The notes below the pieces were generated by a model that ran no database searches, was not told where the DNA came from, and saw only the letters and a program-made list of their open reading frames with translations. The position numbers were made by a program, and so were the translations under genes. Below are positions 16,992-26,291 of a stretch of 64,000 nt of DNA, in pieces. Source of the stretch: Hyphomicrobium_B sp001006785 (GTDB lineage: Bacteria > Pseudomonadota > Alphaproteobacteria > Rhizobiales > Hyphomicrobiaceae); the NCBI RefSeq assembly GCF_001006785.1, contig NZ_CDHO01000003.1, positions 868,001 through 932,000 of the forward strand, read 5' to 3'. Every line of letters starts with the position of its first letter. Within the stretch, counting starts at the first letter, position 1.

Positions 16992-18803
16992 ATGTTTCAG
17001 ACATTCCAAACGCAGTCCGGACCCGATCACGTCGCGGAACGCACCAAGGCGCTTCGCGCGCTGATGACCAAGGCGAAGCTCGACGCCGTGCTTGTGCCGC
17101 GCGCCGATTGCCATCAGGGAGAATACGTTCCCGCCTGCGCCGAGCGCTTGCAATGGCTGACGGGATTTTCAGGCTCCGCCGGCCTTGCGATCGTGACGAA
17201 GAAGTCCGCCCTGCTGTTGATCGACGGCCGCTACACCGTGCAGGCGAAGGCTGAAACCGACACGGACGTATTCGAAGTCTCGCTCCTGCCCCGCGCGCGA
17301 GTGTCGGAATGGCTTCTTGGCGCCCTCGGTAAGAACCAGACGATCGGCTTCGATCCCTGGAACCACACGGCAGGCGAGATTGCACGCCTTAAGGCAGCCC
17401 TTGCGCCGAAAAAAATCAAGCTCAAACCGCTGTCGAAAAATCCGATCGACACGCTCTGGGGAAAAGCGCGGCCGAAACCTCCGGCCAACCCGGTCATCGC
17501 GCAGCCGTTGACGCTCGCAGGCCGCGCGGCATCGGACAAGCTCGCCGACATTCAGGCGCGCCTCAAAACGGACGGCCAGCACGCTGCAATTCTTACGTTG
17601 CCGGATTCGATCTGCTGGTTGTTCAACATTCGCGGCAGCGACGTCGCGCACAATCCCGTCGTCCTCGCATTCGCCATCGTGCCCGCAACCGGCAAGGCCG
17701 AACTCTATATCGATCCGCAGCGACTGGATGCCGAGACCCGCGCGCATGTCGCGCCGGTCGCAAAACTGCTGCCGCCGAAAGCGATGGCCGAACGCATCGC
17801 CGCGCTCAAGGCGCAAGGAAAGAAAATCCGCCTCGATCCGGAGACCGCAAGCTTCTGGTTCGAAATGAAGCTCGGCGCCGCTGCAATCTCGCGCGGACAA
17901 GATCCCTGCATCTTGCCGAAGGCGATCAAATCGGAAGCCGAAATCGCCGGAACGCGCGCCGCTCATATCCGCGACGGCTATGCGATGGCGCGCTTCCTTG
18001 CCTGGCTCGACGACAATGCAACGAGCGGCACGCTCGACGAGATCACCGCCGTCCGCCAGCTCGAAGCGTTTCGCCGCGAGACGAATATGCTGCGCGAAAT
18101 CAGCTTCCCGACGATCTCGGGCTCCGGACCGAACGGCGCCATCGTGCACTACCGCGTCACCGATGCGACCAATCGCAAGATCGAGCCGAACGAGCTATTC
18201 CTGATCGACAGCGGCGCGCAATATCAGGACGGAACCACCGATATCACGCGCACGGTTGCCATCGGCAAACCGACCGACGACATGAAGCGCCACTTCACCG
18301 CCGTCCTTAAAGGCAACATCGCGATCGCGACGGCGCGCTTTCCGAAAGGCACGCGCGGAATCGACCTCGATCCCTTTGCACGCCGCGCGCTATGGGCGAT
18401 CGGCGAAGACTTCGACCACGGCACCGGCCACGGCATCGGAAGCTATCTCTCCGTCCACGAAGGCCCGCAGTCGATTTCACGCGCGGGCATGGTCGCGTTG
18501 CAGCCGGGCATGCTGATTTCAAATGAGCCCGGCTTCTACAAAGTCGGCGCCTACGGCATCCGCATCGAAAACGTCGTGCTCGTCACTCCCCCGGAACAGA
18601 TCGGCGAAGGCGAACGGCCGATGATGGGGCTGGAAACGATCACGCTGGCGCCGATCGATCGCCGCCTGATCGCCGTCGATATGCTGGATAAAGACGAACG
18701 CGACTGGATCAATGCCTATCACCGGCGCGTCTTCGAGACGTTGGCTCTCGGGCTCGATCGCGCGACGCGCGACTGGCTCGAACAAGCGACGCTTCCGATC
18801 TGA
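16992..18803 (+). CDS. Aminopeptidase P family (M24B) metallopeptidase
   Basis: A 603-residue Xaa-Pro aminopeptidase that removes an N-terminal residue preceding proline. It has the three-domain layout of cytosolic XPNPEP1-type enzymes: two creatinase-like N-terminal domains and a pita-bread C-terminal catalytic domain. The five expected metal ligands are present: Asp406 and Asp417 in LIDSGAQYQDGTTDITRT, His480 in GTGHGIGSYLSVHEG, Glu512 in NEPGFY and Glu526 in GIRIEN. These bind two Mn or similar ions. I start at the ATG at 16992, since an upstream TTG only adds a non-conserved stretch. It follows prmA by 43 bp and may share its transcript. Confidence 0.93.
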   Translation: MFQTFQTQSGPDHVAERTKALRALMTKAKLDAVLVPRADCHQGEYVPACAERLQWLTGFSGSAGLAIVTKKSALLLIDGRYTVQAKAETDTDVFEVSLLPRARVSEWLLGALGKNQTIGFDPWNHTAGEIARLKAALAPKKIKLKPLSKNPIDTLWGKARPKPPANPVIAQPLTLAGRAASDKLADIQARLKTDGQHAAILTLPDSICWLFNIRGSDVAHNPVVLAFAIVPATGKAELYIDPQRLDAETRAHVAPVAKLLPPKAMAERIAALKAQGKKIRLDPETASFWFEMKLGAAAISRGQDPCILPKAIKSEAEIAGTRAAHIRDGYAMARFLAWLDDNATSGTLDEITAVRQLEAFRRETNMLREISFPTISGSGPNGAIVHYRVTDATNRKIEPNELFLIDSGAQYQDGTTDITRTVAIGKPTDDMKRHFTAVLKGNIAIATARFPKGTRGIDLDPFARRALWAIGEDFDHGTGHGIGSYLSVHEGPQSISRAGMVALQPGMLISNEPGFYKVGAYGIRIENVVLVTPPEQIGEGERPMMGLETITLAPIDRRLIAVDMLDKDERDWINAYHRRVFETLALGLDRATRDWLEQATLPI

Positions 18804-18830
18804 TCTTCTCGCAACCGCGCGTCCGAGCCT

Positions 18831-20969
18831 TTAAGCTTTCCCGATCAGCTCCAGCCATCCGTCCTCGTCGAGGACTGTGACGCCAAGCGCACGCGCGTTA
18901 TCGAGTTTCGATCCGGCTTCCGCGCCAGCAACGACGTAGTCTGTTTTCTTCGAGACGGAACCCGACACCTTCGCGCCCAAACGCTCCGCCTGCGCCTTCG
19001 CCTCGTTGCGCGTCAGCTTGGTCAGCGTGCCGGTGAAAACCACCGTCTTGCCCGTCACCGGCGAGGAGACCTGCACGCGATTGAACGCCGTGACGTTCAC
19101 TTCCTTCAGCAGCGCGTGGAGCTGCTCCTGATTGTGCTGCTCGCTGAAAAAGTCGATCAACGCATCGACGACCGTCTCACCGATGCCTTCGATGTTGTCG
19201 ATATCCTGATAGGCTTCGCTGCCCTTGCCGCCTTGGATGGCCGCATCGACAGCCGCACGCAACGCTTCGAACGTCCCGTATGCCTTGGCGAGATCCTTCG
19301 CCGTCGTCTCGCCGATGTGACGGATGCCGAGCGCGAACAGAAAGCGATCGAGCGGCACGGTCCTCCGCGCATTGATCGCCGCGAACAGCTTGTTGACGGA
19401 AGTCTCCTTGAAGCCGCGAACCTTCGTCAGCGGCTCGTCGGATTTTTGATCGCGCTTCTCGAGCGTGAAAATATCAGCCGCCGATTTGATGCGTCCGGTC
19501 TCGAAGAAAAACTCGATCTTCTCGCCGCCAAGCCCTTCGATATCGAAAGCGTTGCGCGAAACGAAATGTTTCAGACGCTCTTTGAGCTGCGCGCCGCAAA
19601 CGAGGCCGCCCGTGCAACGGCGAACAACGTCCGCTGCGTTTCCCTCTTCATCGGACTCGCGCACCGCGTGGCTGCCGCATATCGGACAAACCACGGGAAA
19701 TTTATAAGGCGTGGCGTCCTTCGGCCGCTTGTCGAGCACGACCTCGACGATCTGCGGAATGACGTCGCCCGCGCGCTGCACGACGACCGTATCGCCTTCG
19801 CGAATGTCCTTGCGCGCGATCTCGTCTTCGTTATGCAGCGTCGCGTTCGAGACGACGACGCCGCCGACGGTCACCGGCTCCAGTTTCGCGACCGGCGTCA
19901 GCGCACCCGTGCGGCCGACCTGAATATCGATCTTGTTGAGAACCGTCGTCGCCCGTTCGGCCGCAAATTTATGCGCGATCGCCCAACGCGGCGAGCGCGA
20001 CACGAACCCGAGCCGCTCTTGATAGTCGAGGCGGTTGACCTTGTAGACAACGCCGTCGATGTCGTAGTCGAGCTTGGCGCGCTTGCTCTCGATCCCGCGA
20101 TAATAATCGAGAAGTTCATCCGGGCTTCGCGTGATCTCCATCAGCGGATTGACCGGCAGCCCCCAAGACTTGAACGCGGCGACGACGCCGCGCTGCGTGT
20201 CTGATGGAAGCTTCGAAGCCGCACCCCACGCATACGCAAAGAACCGCAACGGCCGCTGCGCCGTGATCGACGAATCCAATTGCCGCAACGATCCAGCCGC
20301 GGCGTTGCGTGGGTTGGCGAAAACCTTGCCGCCACTCCCAGCCTGCGCCGCGTTGAGCTTCTCAAAATCCTTGTGCCCGAGATAAATCTCGCCACGGATA
20401 TCGATAACGTCCGGAACATCGGCGCCGTCGAGAAGGTGCGGGAGGTCCTTGATCGTCTTGACGTTGGCCGTGACGTTCTCGCCCTCGGCGCCGTCTCCGC
20501 GCGTCGCAGCCTGCACGAGCCGGCCGCCTTCGTAGCGGATCGAAATCGAAAGTCCGTCGATCTTCGGCTCCGCCGTGATTTCGAGTTCATCGCTCTCGCC
20601 GAGATTGAGAAAGCGGCGAACGCGCTGCACGAAATCGACGACGTCCTGATCGTCGAAGGCATTGCCGAGCGACAGCATCGGCACGTCGTGCGCGATCTTG
20701 CCGAATGCCGCGACTGGCGCGGAACCGACCTTCTCACTCGGACTTTCGGCACGCTTCAGCTCAGGATGCGCGTCTTCCAGGGCGGTGAGACGGCGGCGCA
20801 ATGCATCGTAGTCGGCATCCGAAATTTCCGGCGCATCGTTACGGTAATAGAGCTCATCGTGGCGCTCAATTTCCGCCGACAACCGGGCGATTTCGTCTTC
20901 AACGCTTGTCGCGCCCGGAGAAGCCGGACGCGCAGATCCAGAAGAGCGCTTTTGCGTTTTCTTAGCCAT
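18831..20969 (-). CDS. ligA: NAD-dependent DNA ligase
   Basis: LigA seals nicks in replication and repair using NAD+. The 712-residue protein has the NAD-binding Ia domain (HDELYYRNDAPEISDADYD), the adenylation domain with catalytic Lys136 in EPKIDGLS, the OB fold, a four-Cys zinc finger (CPICGSH, CTGGLVC), helix-hairpin-helix repeats and a C-terminal BRCT domain (VVFTGTLTKLTRNEAKAQAERLGAKVSGSVSKKTDYVV, split here across strands). The ATG at 20969 replaces an upstream in-frame start that adds 20 unlikely residues. It is the last gene of the minus-strand dcw-lpxC-bamD run. Confidence 0.97.
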   Translation of the reverse strand: MAKKTQKRSSGSARPASPGATSVEDEIARLSAEIERHDELYYRNDAPEISDADYDALRRRLTALEDAHPELKRAESPSEKVGSAPVAAFGKIAHDVPMLSLGNAFDDQDVVDFVQRVRRFLNLGESDELEITAEPKIDGLSISIRYEGGRLVQAATRGDGAEGENVTANVKTIKDLPHLLDGADVPDVIDIRGEIYLGHKDFEKLNAAQAGSGGKVFANPRNAAAGSLRQLDSSITAQRPLRFFAYAWGAASKLPSDTQRGVVAAFKSWGLPVNPLMEITRSPDELLDYYRGIESKRAKLDYDIDGVVYKVNRLDYQERLGFVSRSPRWAIAHKFAAERATTVLNKIDIQVGRTGALTPVAKLEPVTVGGVVVSNATLHNEDEIARKDIREGDTVVVQRAGDVIPQIVEVVLDKRPKDATPYKFPVVCPICGSHAVRESDEEGNAADVVRRCTGGLVCGAQLKERLKHFVSRNAFDIEGLGGEKIEFFFETGRIKSAADIFTLEKRDQKSDEPLTKVRGFKETSVNKLFAAINARRTVPLDRFLFALGIRHIGETTAKDLAKAYGTFEALRAAVDAAIQGGKGSEAYQDIDNIEGIGETVVDALIDFFSEQHNQEQLHALLKEVNVTAFNRVQVSSPVTGKTVVFTGTLTKLTRNEAKAQAERLGAKVSGSVSKKTDYVVAGAEAGSKLDNARALGVTVLDEDGWLELIGKA

Positions 20970-21060
20970 CGCCGCCTGGGAATATACTGCGGAAAATAGA
21001 AAACGCGGCAAAAACCGCCGCGCTGTCAAACTTCAAAGAAATATCAGCAGCCGCGCGTCG

Positions 21061-21912
21061 TCAGCCGCTACCCAAACCGAACTTCGGCACCGACTTCCAG
21101 GCCTTGGAGAGCCACGAACCCGAATCGTCTCGCGGACCGACGCCGCCCGATTGCAGGAGCGCGTAGGAATCCTTGTACCACTTGCTGTCGGGATAGTTGT
21201 GCCCGAGGATTGCCGCCGCGTTCTGCGCCTCGGTGACGACGCCGAGCGCCATATAGGACTCGACCAGACGCGCCAGCGCTTCCTCGACATGCGCCGTCGT
21301 CTGATAATCGCTCACGACGGTTTTGAAGCGATTGATCGCGGCGACGTAATTGTGCTGGTTGAGGTAGTAGCGGCCGACCTCCATCTCCTGCGCTGCAAGG
21401 TTGTCCATGCAGATGCGGATCTTGTTGTCGGCATCCCGCGAATATTCGCTCTCCGGGAAACGCGTACGCAGGATCTTGAATTGCTCGAGCGCCTTGCGAG
21501 CAGCCGTCTGATCCCGGTTCGCCGTCTTCAGATCGTCGAAGTAAGACATGGCGATGATGTGATGCGCCATCGGCGCTTCTTTCGTGCCCGGATGCAGCGC
21601 AACGTAACGCTCAGCCGATGCGATCGCCTCAGGCGTCTTGCCTGCGCGATAGTAGGCGTAAGCCGCCATCACGATCGATTTGCGCGCTTCCGGCGAATAC
21701 GGGTGCTCGCGGTCGACGGCCTCGAACTGCTTCGCGGCATCGTCAAAATTGCCGCTCGACATCTTCGCGTCGGCATTGGCGAACATTTTTGACGGCGGAT
21801 CGGGATTGAGCGCTGACGTATCGAGCTTGTTCGAGGCGCAGCCTGCGCCAGCCAGCGCGGCGACGACGGCAACGGCGCTCAAAGCTCTTCTGAGGTTCCC
21901 CACGAATGTCAT
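21061..21912 (-). CDS. bamD: Outer-membrane assembly lipoprotein BamD
   Basis: BamD (ComL/YfiO) is the essential lipoprotein partner of BamA in the complex that folds and inserts beta-barrel proteins. The 283-residue precursor has a signal peptide with a lipobox ending at Cys25 (LAGAGC), then tetratricopeptide-like repeats (AKQFEAVDREHPYSPEARKS, AYAYYRAGKTPEAIASAERYVALHPG, GRYYLNQHNYVAAINRF). GGGAAG precedes the ATG at 21912. Alphaproteobacteria usually have recN next, but here the 91-bp gap leads directly to ligA. Confidence 0.95.
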   Translation of the reverse strand: MTFVGNLRRALSAVAVVAALAGAGCASNKLDTSALNPDPPSKMFANADAKMSSGNFDDAAKQFEAVDREHPYSPEARKSIVMAAYAYYRAGKTPEAIASAERYVALHPGTKEAPMAHHIIAMSYFDDLKTANRDQTAARKALEQFKILRTRFPESEYSRDADNKIRICMDNLAAQEMEVGRYYLNQHNYVAAINRFKTVVSDYQTTAHVEEALARLVESYMALGVVTEAQNAAAILGHNYPDSKWYKDSYALLQSGGVGPRDDSGSWLSKAWKSVPKFGLGSG

Positions 21913-22080
21913 GCGCCGTGTACTTCCCACCCTGATCGCACTTTCCCACTCATCGCCAACGGGCTGACGAGTGAGCATCCCGGATAACATTTCTCCGGGC
22001 GCTCTGAAAGACTAGAGCAAGTCCGCCGAGTGCCCGTAACCCCAGGTTATTTTATCGGTGGAATGTGGTGCATTCCAGGC

Positions 22081-22107
22081 CGATACCGGCTTGAAGCGCC
22101 GGTATCG
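22081..22107 (-). terminator. Hairpin after lpxC
   Basis: CGATACCGGC, a 7-nt loop and GCCGGTATCG form a perfect 10-bp stem starting 16 bp past the lpxC stop. No U-run follows on the minus strand, so it may stabilise the mRNA end or stop transcription weakly. Confidence 0.5.
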
Positions 22108-22122
22108 CAACGACCTTCAGGC

Positions 22123-23067
22123 CTATTCGGCAGCTGCGAGAGCTGCCGGAGCCGTGATCTGGACCGGCGCGCGTGTTGCGCGGGTCTTGGGGGCCTGCAC
22201 GACCGCCCAGTTCGATGCGTCGGCGAAGAGCGCCTGCAGCACCATCGAGTTGAGGCGATGACCGCCACGGTACGAGCGATAAGCGCCGAGCAACGGCATA
22301 CCGGCGAGCGCCAGATCACCCACGGCGTCCAGCATTTTGTGACGGACGAACTCCTGGGGATAACGCAGTCCCTCGCGGTTCATCACTTTGCCGTCGCCGA
22401 TCGCGACGGTGTTGGAGAGGTCGGCACCCAGCGCCAGACCGGCTTTCCACAGCTTCTCCACATCGCTCATGAAGCCGAACGTGCGAGCGCGAGAAATTTC
22501 GTGACGGAAAATGCCCGGGCTCATCTCATACTGGAGCCGCTGGCGGCCGATGACGGGCGAGGTGAAGTCGATTTCGACGTCCATGCGGAAGCCGGAGTAA
22601 GGCTCAAGCGAGCCCCAGCAGCCACCTTCTTCGACACGAACCGATTTCAGAACTTTGATGTATTTACGGGGCTCGGAAAGCTCCCGGATGCCGACCCGGT
22701 CGATGGCTTCGACGAATTCCGCCGAGCTGCCGTCCATGATCGGAACTTCTTTGCTGTCGATCTCGATATAGAGATTATCGATCGAGAGACCACGCAAAGC
22801 GGCGAGAAGATGCTCGACGGTTCCGACCGTTGTACCTGCTTCATCACCAATAACGGTGCAGAGCGTCAGATTTTTGACATTGGCAACGTGCGCCGCGATT
22901 TCCGAAATGACTCTTCCTCGTTTCGTAACGAGAAAGCGGAGCCCAGTATCAGCTTCTGCTGGATGCAGTGTAAGTGATACCGGAGCTCCGCTGTGCACCC
23001 CCGTGCCTGTCAACTGGATTTCGCGGGCAAGCGTGGTTTGCCGCGCACCGATGAATCGATTCGACAT
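22123..23067 (-). CDS. lpxC: UDP-3-O-acyl-N-acetylglucosamine deacetylase
   Basis: LpxC catalyses the committed step of lipid A synthesis, zinc-dependent deacetylation of UDP-3-O-acyl-GlcNAc in the cytoplasm. The 314-residue protein shows QTTLAREIQLTGTGVHSG at the N-terminus, the zinc ligand His in TVEHLLAALRG, and the second zinc site with the catalytic context in RHKMLDAVGDLAL. The ATG at 23067 has GAGGGA at a good distance; the longer frame lacks LpxC-like sequence. It follows ftsZ, as in most proteobacteria, with a 268-bp gap that probably carries its own promoter. Confidence 0.97.
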   Translation of the reverse strand: MSNRFIGARQTTLAREIQLTGTGVHSGAPVSLTLHPAEADTGLRFLVTKRGRVISEIAAHVANVKNLTLCTVIGDEAGTTVGTVEHLLAALRGLSIDNLYIEIDSKEVPIMDGSSAEFVEAIDRVGIRELSEPRKYIKVLKSVRVEEGGCWGSLEPYSGFRMDVEIDFTSPVIGRQRLQYEMSPGIFRHEISRARTFGFMSDVEKLWKAGLALGADLSNTVAIGDGKVMNREGLRYPQEFVRHKMLDAVGDLALAGMPLLGAYRSYRGGHRLNSMVLQALFADASNWAVVQAPKTRATRAPVQITAPAALAAAE

Positions 23068-23335
23068 ACAGCGCCGTCCCTCATTTATTGGTGGGCCGCT
23101 GCTCCCCAGCATTAATGCGGCCGACCACCCCCTGACCTGTGCGCTGTGCCTTCTTATTTTTGCCAGCCTGCCGACCTTGTTTGGCCGTGTCAGCACTGTC
23201 TAAAGGTTCAGCACAAGAAGTCGATGCACAAAAGCTAACTGCTTCGCTTAACACCGACAAATCACGCTTTCTTACACTCTGTTACGTCTTAGCAACTCGA
23301 CTTGACGCTCTTTGCGACTTGATGCAGGCGCCGAT

Positions 23336-24955
23336 TTAGCGCCGCTCTCTGCTGCCGACAATCTGCTTCGTACCCGCATCCATGTCATCATCGGACGACC
23401 GCGAGCCGTCCCTATGCTGACCGGATTTCACACTGCGGCTGAGATTTGCCAATCGTCCAAAAAGGCCCGATTTTGTTGACGATTCTGCACGTCCCGCGGC
23501 GGCACCGGTATGATGCGCATTCCATTCCTTCTGCGCTTGCGGAGGAAAATCTTCAATCGCAGGAAGGCGACGCGACGTACGCTGAAATTCGGCCGGCGCT
23601 TGCGGTTCGAAAGAATGAGTCGCGGATGATCCAACACCTGCTGAAGGCAACGGCGGCGTCCGCAATAATGCATTTCCCGTGAGCGGCGGAAAATTCTCGA
23701 GCCCATCTTCGATCATCACGTTGCCGGGAGCGATCCAGCTGTCGCGTTGAGTCGGGCGTGATTCGCTTTCGCTCGGATTAGAATAGTTCTGGACAGTTGG
23801 CGCCGCCGGCTGCAACGCCTCCGCAAGTCGACGCTGTAGATCTCCTGGCGGTGCAGGAACCGGCGCGGGATTCTGCGGCGCGAAAGATTCTGTGGGCTGA
23901 GCCGGCTGAGCGGCGCGCGCGACCGGAGCCGGCGCATGATTGGGAACAAATCCCGGCTGCGGCGCACGCGGCGCTGCGATCTGCTCGTTCGGACGATTCA
24001 TCCCGGACGCAACGATCGAAACCCGGATTCGGTCGCCCAGCTGCTCGTCGAAGGTAGCGCCGACGATGATATTGGCCTCGGGGTCGACTTCCTGGCGAAT
24101 ACGGCTCGCCGCCTCGTCGACCTCGTAAAGGGTCATGTCGCGCCCGCCCGAAATCGACAGCAGCAGACCGCGCGCGCCGCGCAAGGTCACGTCGTCGAGC
24201 AGCGGATTGGCGATGGCTTCCTCGGCCGCGAGAGTGGCGCGGTGTTCGCCCGTCGCCTCCCCGGTTCCCATCATGGCCGCGCCCATATTGCTCATGATGG
24301 TGCGAACGTCGGCGAAATCGAGATTGATCAGACCTTCCTTGAGCACCAGCTCGACGATGCAGGCGACGCCGGAATAGAGAACCTGGTCGGCCAGCACGAA
24401 CGCTTCCGCGAACGTCGTCCGCTCGTTGGCGATCCGGAACAGGTTCTGATTCGGGATGACGATCAGCGTATCGACGTGCTGACGCAGCGACTGCACCCCG
24501 GCTTCAGCAATGCGCATCCGCCGCGCGCCTTCGAACGCGAAGGGCTTGCAGACTACCCCGACCGTCAGAGCCCCGACCTCACGCGCCGCCCGCGCGATGA
24601 CCGTCGCGGCCCCGGTTCCCGTTCCGCCGCCCATTCCAGCAGCGATGAAAACCATATGCGATCCGGCGATATGCGAACGAAGTTCGGCGATGGCTTCCTC
24701 AGCCGCCGCTTCTCCGATTTCCGGCCGCGATCCGGCGCCGAGCCCCTCGGTCAGGTTGGCTCCGAGCTGAACCCGGTATTCGGCGCTCGATGCCGCGAGC
24801 GATTGCGCATCCGTGTTGGCGACGACGAACTCGACGCCCTGCAGTCCGGCCGCGATCATGTTGTTGACTGCGTTGCAGCCCGCGCCTCCGACCCCGATGA
24901 CGGTCAACCTCGGCTTCATATCGACCAGCGTCGGCAGTTGCAGCTTGATGCTCAT
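23336..24955 (-). CDS. ftsZ: Cell division GTPase FtsZ
   Basis: FtsZ polymerises at mid-cell into the Z ring. The 539-residue protein has the GTPase core with the tubulin signature GGGTGTG at residues 109-115, the early glycine loop VIGVGGAGCNAVNNM, and the synergy loop NLDFADVRTIMSNMGAAMMGTG. After about residue 330 comes a roughly 200-residue Pro/Ala/Gln linker, as in other Alphaproteobacteria, with the block LPAIEDFPPQAQKEW. The last residues are basic and polar (KQIVGSRERR). I do not see the IPAFLRR-like terminal peptide that usually binds FtsA and other partners. GAGGG precedes the ATG. Confidence 0.97.
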   Translation of the reverse strand: MSIKLQLPTLVDMKPRLTVIGVGGAGCNAVNNMIAAGLQGVEFVVANTDAQSLAASSAEYRVQLGANLTEGLGAGSRPEIGEAAAEEAIAELRSHIAGSHMVFIAAGMGGGTGTGAATVIARAAREVGALTVGVVCKPFAFEGARRMRIAEAGVQSLRQHVDTLIVIPNQNLFRIANERTTFAEAFVLADQVLYSGVACIVELVLKEGLINLDFADVRTIMSNMGAAMMGTGEATGEHRATLAAEEAIANPLLDDVTLRGARGLLLSISGGRDMTLYEVDEAASRIRQEVDPEANIIVGATFDEQLGDRIRVSIVASGMNRPNEQIAAPRAPQPGFVPNHAPAPVARAAQPAQPTESFAPQNPAPVPAPPGDLQRRLAEALQPAAPTVQNYSNPSESESRPTQRDSWIAPGNVMIEDGLENFPPLTGNALLRTPPLPSAGVGSSATHSFEPQAPAEFQRTSRRLPAIEDFPPQAQKEWNAHHTGAAAGRAESSTKSGLFGRLANLSRSVKSGQHRDGSRSSDDDMDAGTKQIVGSRERR

Positions 24956-25024
24956 GGCACCCTCAAATTTGATAATCGTCGAAGTCGCTCCGGAACGGCT
25001 CCGGCACCTTAGTCAGTCCAAAAA

Positions 25025-26281
25025 TCAGAATGCGTGCTTCAGCCACGTTCCGACACGGCCGAGATATCCTTGCTTCGAAGCCTTGCGCTGAGATGGCGTA
25101 CTCAATTCGTTGCTTCCCCGGGCGCTGAGAACCGCGAGCCCGGAAAGTGTCGCGAGTTGCGGTCCCCCGAGGCTGGCGTTCAGTCCGACGAGGTCCTGAG
25201 GCCGACCGACACGCACGTGCCTGCCGAATTCGTTGGCGACGAATTCCGAAAGTCCGAGGAGTTGGCTGGCTCCGCCCGTCAGAACGATCTTGTCTCCCGC
25301 GAATCGGCCCGCCGCATTGAGCGCCAAGCGCTCGCGCACGAGTCCCAAGAGCTGTTGCACGCGCGGCCGGATGATCGCCGTCAGCCGCGCCTTCGTGGTT
25401 TCGAAGCTTCCCTCGTCTTCCTCTCCGGCCACCGGATAGGAAATCGATTCGTGCTCGTCGGACTGGGCATTGAGCAGTGTGCCATAAAGCGTTTTGATTC
25501 GCTCGGCTTCTGCGAGTGGCGTCTGCAACGCCCTGGCGATGTCGTACGTCAGATGCTGGCCGCCGACCGGGATCGCCTCGACGCCGGCGAAAACACCATC
25601 GGCAAAAAGCGCGAGGGTCGTCGTTCCCGCGCCGAAATCGATGCATGTCACACCGAATTGCCGTTCCTCTTCCGTCGTGACCGCCAGCGCGCTCGCATAG
25701 GGCGATGCGACGAGGCCGTCGCATTCGGCGTAGCAGCGATCAATGAGGACGAGGAGATTGCGCAGCGGTCCTTCGTCCGCCGTTACGGCATGGAGGCCGG
25801 CCGCCATGCGCCGCGCCGAAAAACCGATTGGATCGCGCACGCCGCCGACGCCGTCGAGCTCATAGCCGAGGCGATTGAGATGCAGGAGCGTACGGCCGTC
25901 GCGCTCGGCATAGCTTTCGCCCGCCGCCATGAGCCGTTGCAGATCGTCATGCGTGACGCGCCCTGTCTCGACATCAATACGCGCCGTGCAATGCGCCGAG
26001 GCAAGCCGCCCCGCCGCAACCGAAACCGTGTAGTTGCCGACCGACACACCGGCCGCGCGCTCGGCCTGCGCGAGAACCGCGCGAACGACCGACTCGGCCT
26101 CGTCGAGATCAGTCAGCACACCGGCTTTCACGCCGCGCGACCGCTGCAGACCGAGGCCCGCAAGCCGAAGCGACGGCTCCGACAGTGACGGGCCCTGCTC
26201 AGCCACCATCACAGCGGCAACCGTTTTGCTGGTGCCGATGTCCAGAAGCCCGAACGTCCGGTACGTGCGCCTATCAGCCAT
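25025..26281 (-). CDS. ftsA: Cell division protein FtsA
   Basis: FtsA is an actin-like ATPase that tethers FtsZ filaments to the inner membrane and signals to the divisome. The protein starts with the phosphate-1 loop GLLDIGTSKTVAAVMV and has VTCIDFGAGTTTLALFADG (phosphate 2) and KIVLTGGASQLLGL (adenosine motif). The C-terminal SKQGYLGRVGTWLKHAF is an amphipathic membrane-targeting helix. Two ATGs lie 6 nt apart. AGG abuts the first (26287) but is well spaced for the second (26281), which I prefer, giving 418 residues. It lies 10 nt behind ftsQ and 69 nt ahead of ftsZ. Confidence 0.95.
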   Translation of the reverse strand: MADRRTYRTFGLLDIGTSKTVAAVMVAEQGPSLSEPSLRLAGLGLQRSRGVKAGVLTDLDEAESVVRAVLAQAERAAGVSVGNYTVSVAAGRLASAHCTARIDVETGRVTHDDLQRLMAAGESYAERDGRTLLHLNRLGYELDGVGGVRDPIGFSARRMAAGLHAVTADEGPLRNLLVLIDRCYAECDGLVASPYASALAVTTEEERQFGVTCIDFGAGTTTLALFADGVFAGVEAIPVGGQHLTYDIARALQTPLAEAERIKTLYGTLLNAQSDEHESISYPVAGEEDEGSFETTKARLTAIIRPRVQQLLGLVRERLALNAAGRFAGDKIVLTGGASQLLGLSEFVANEFGRHVRVGRPQDLVGLNASLGGPQLATLSGLAVLSARGSNELSTPSQRKASKQGYLGRVGTWLKHAF

Positions 26282-26291
26282 TGGCATCCTG

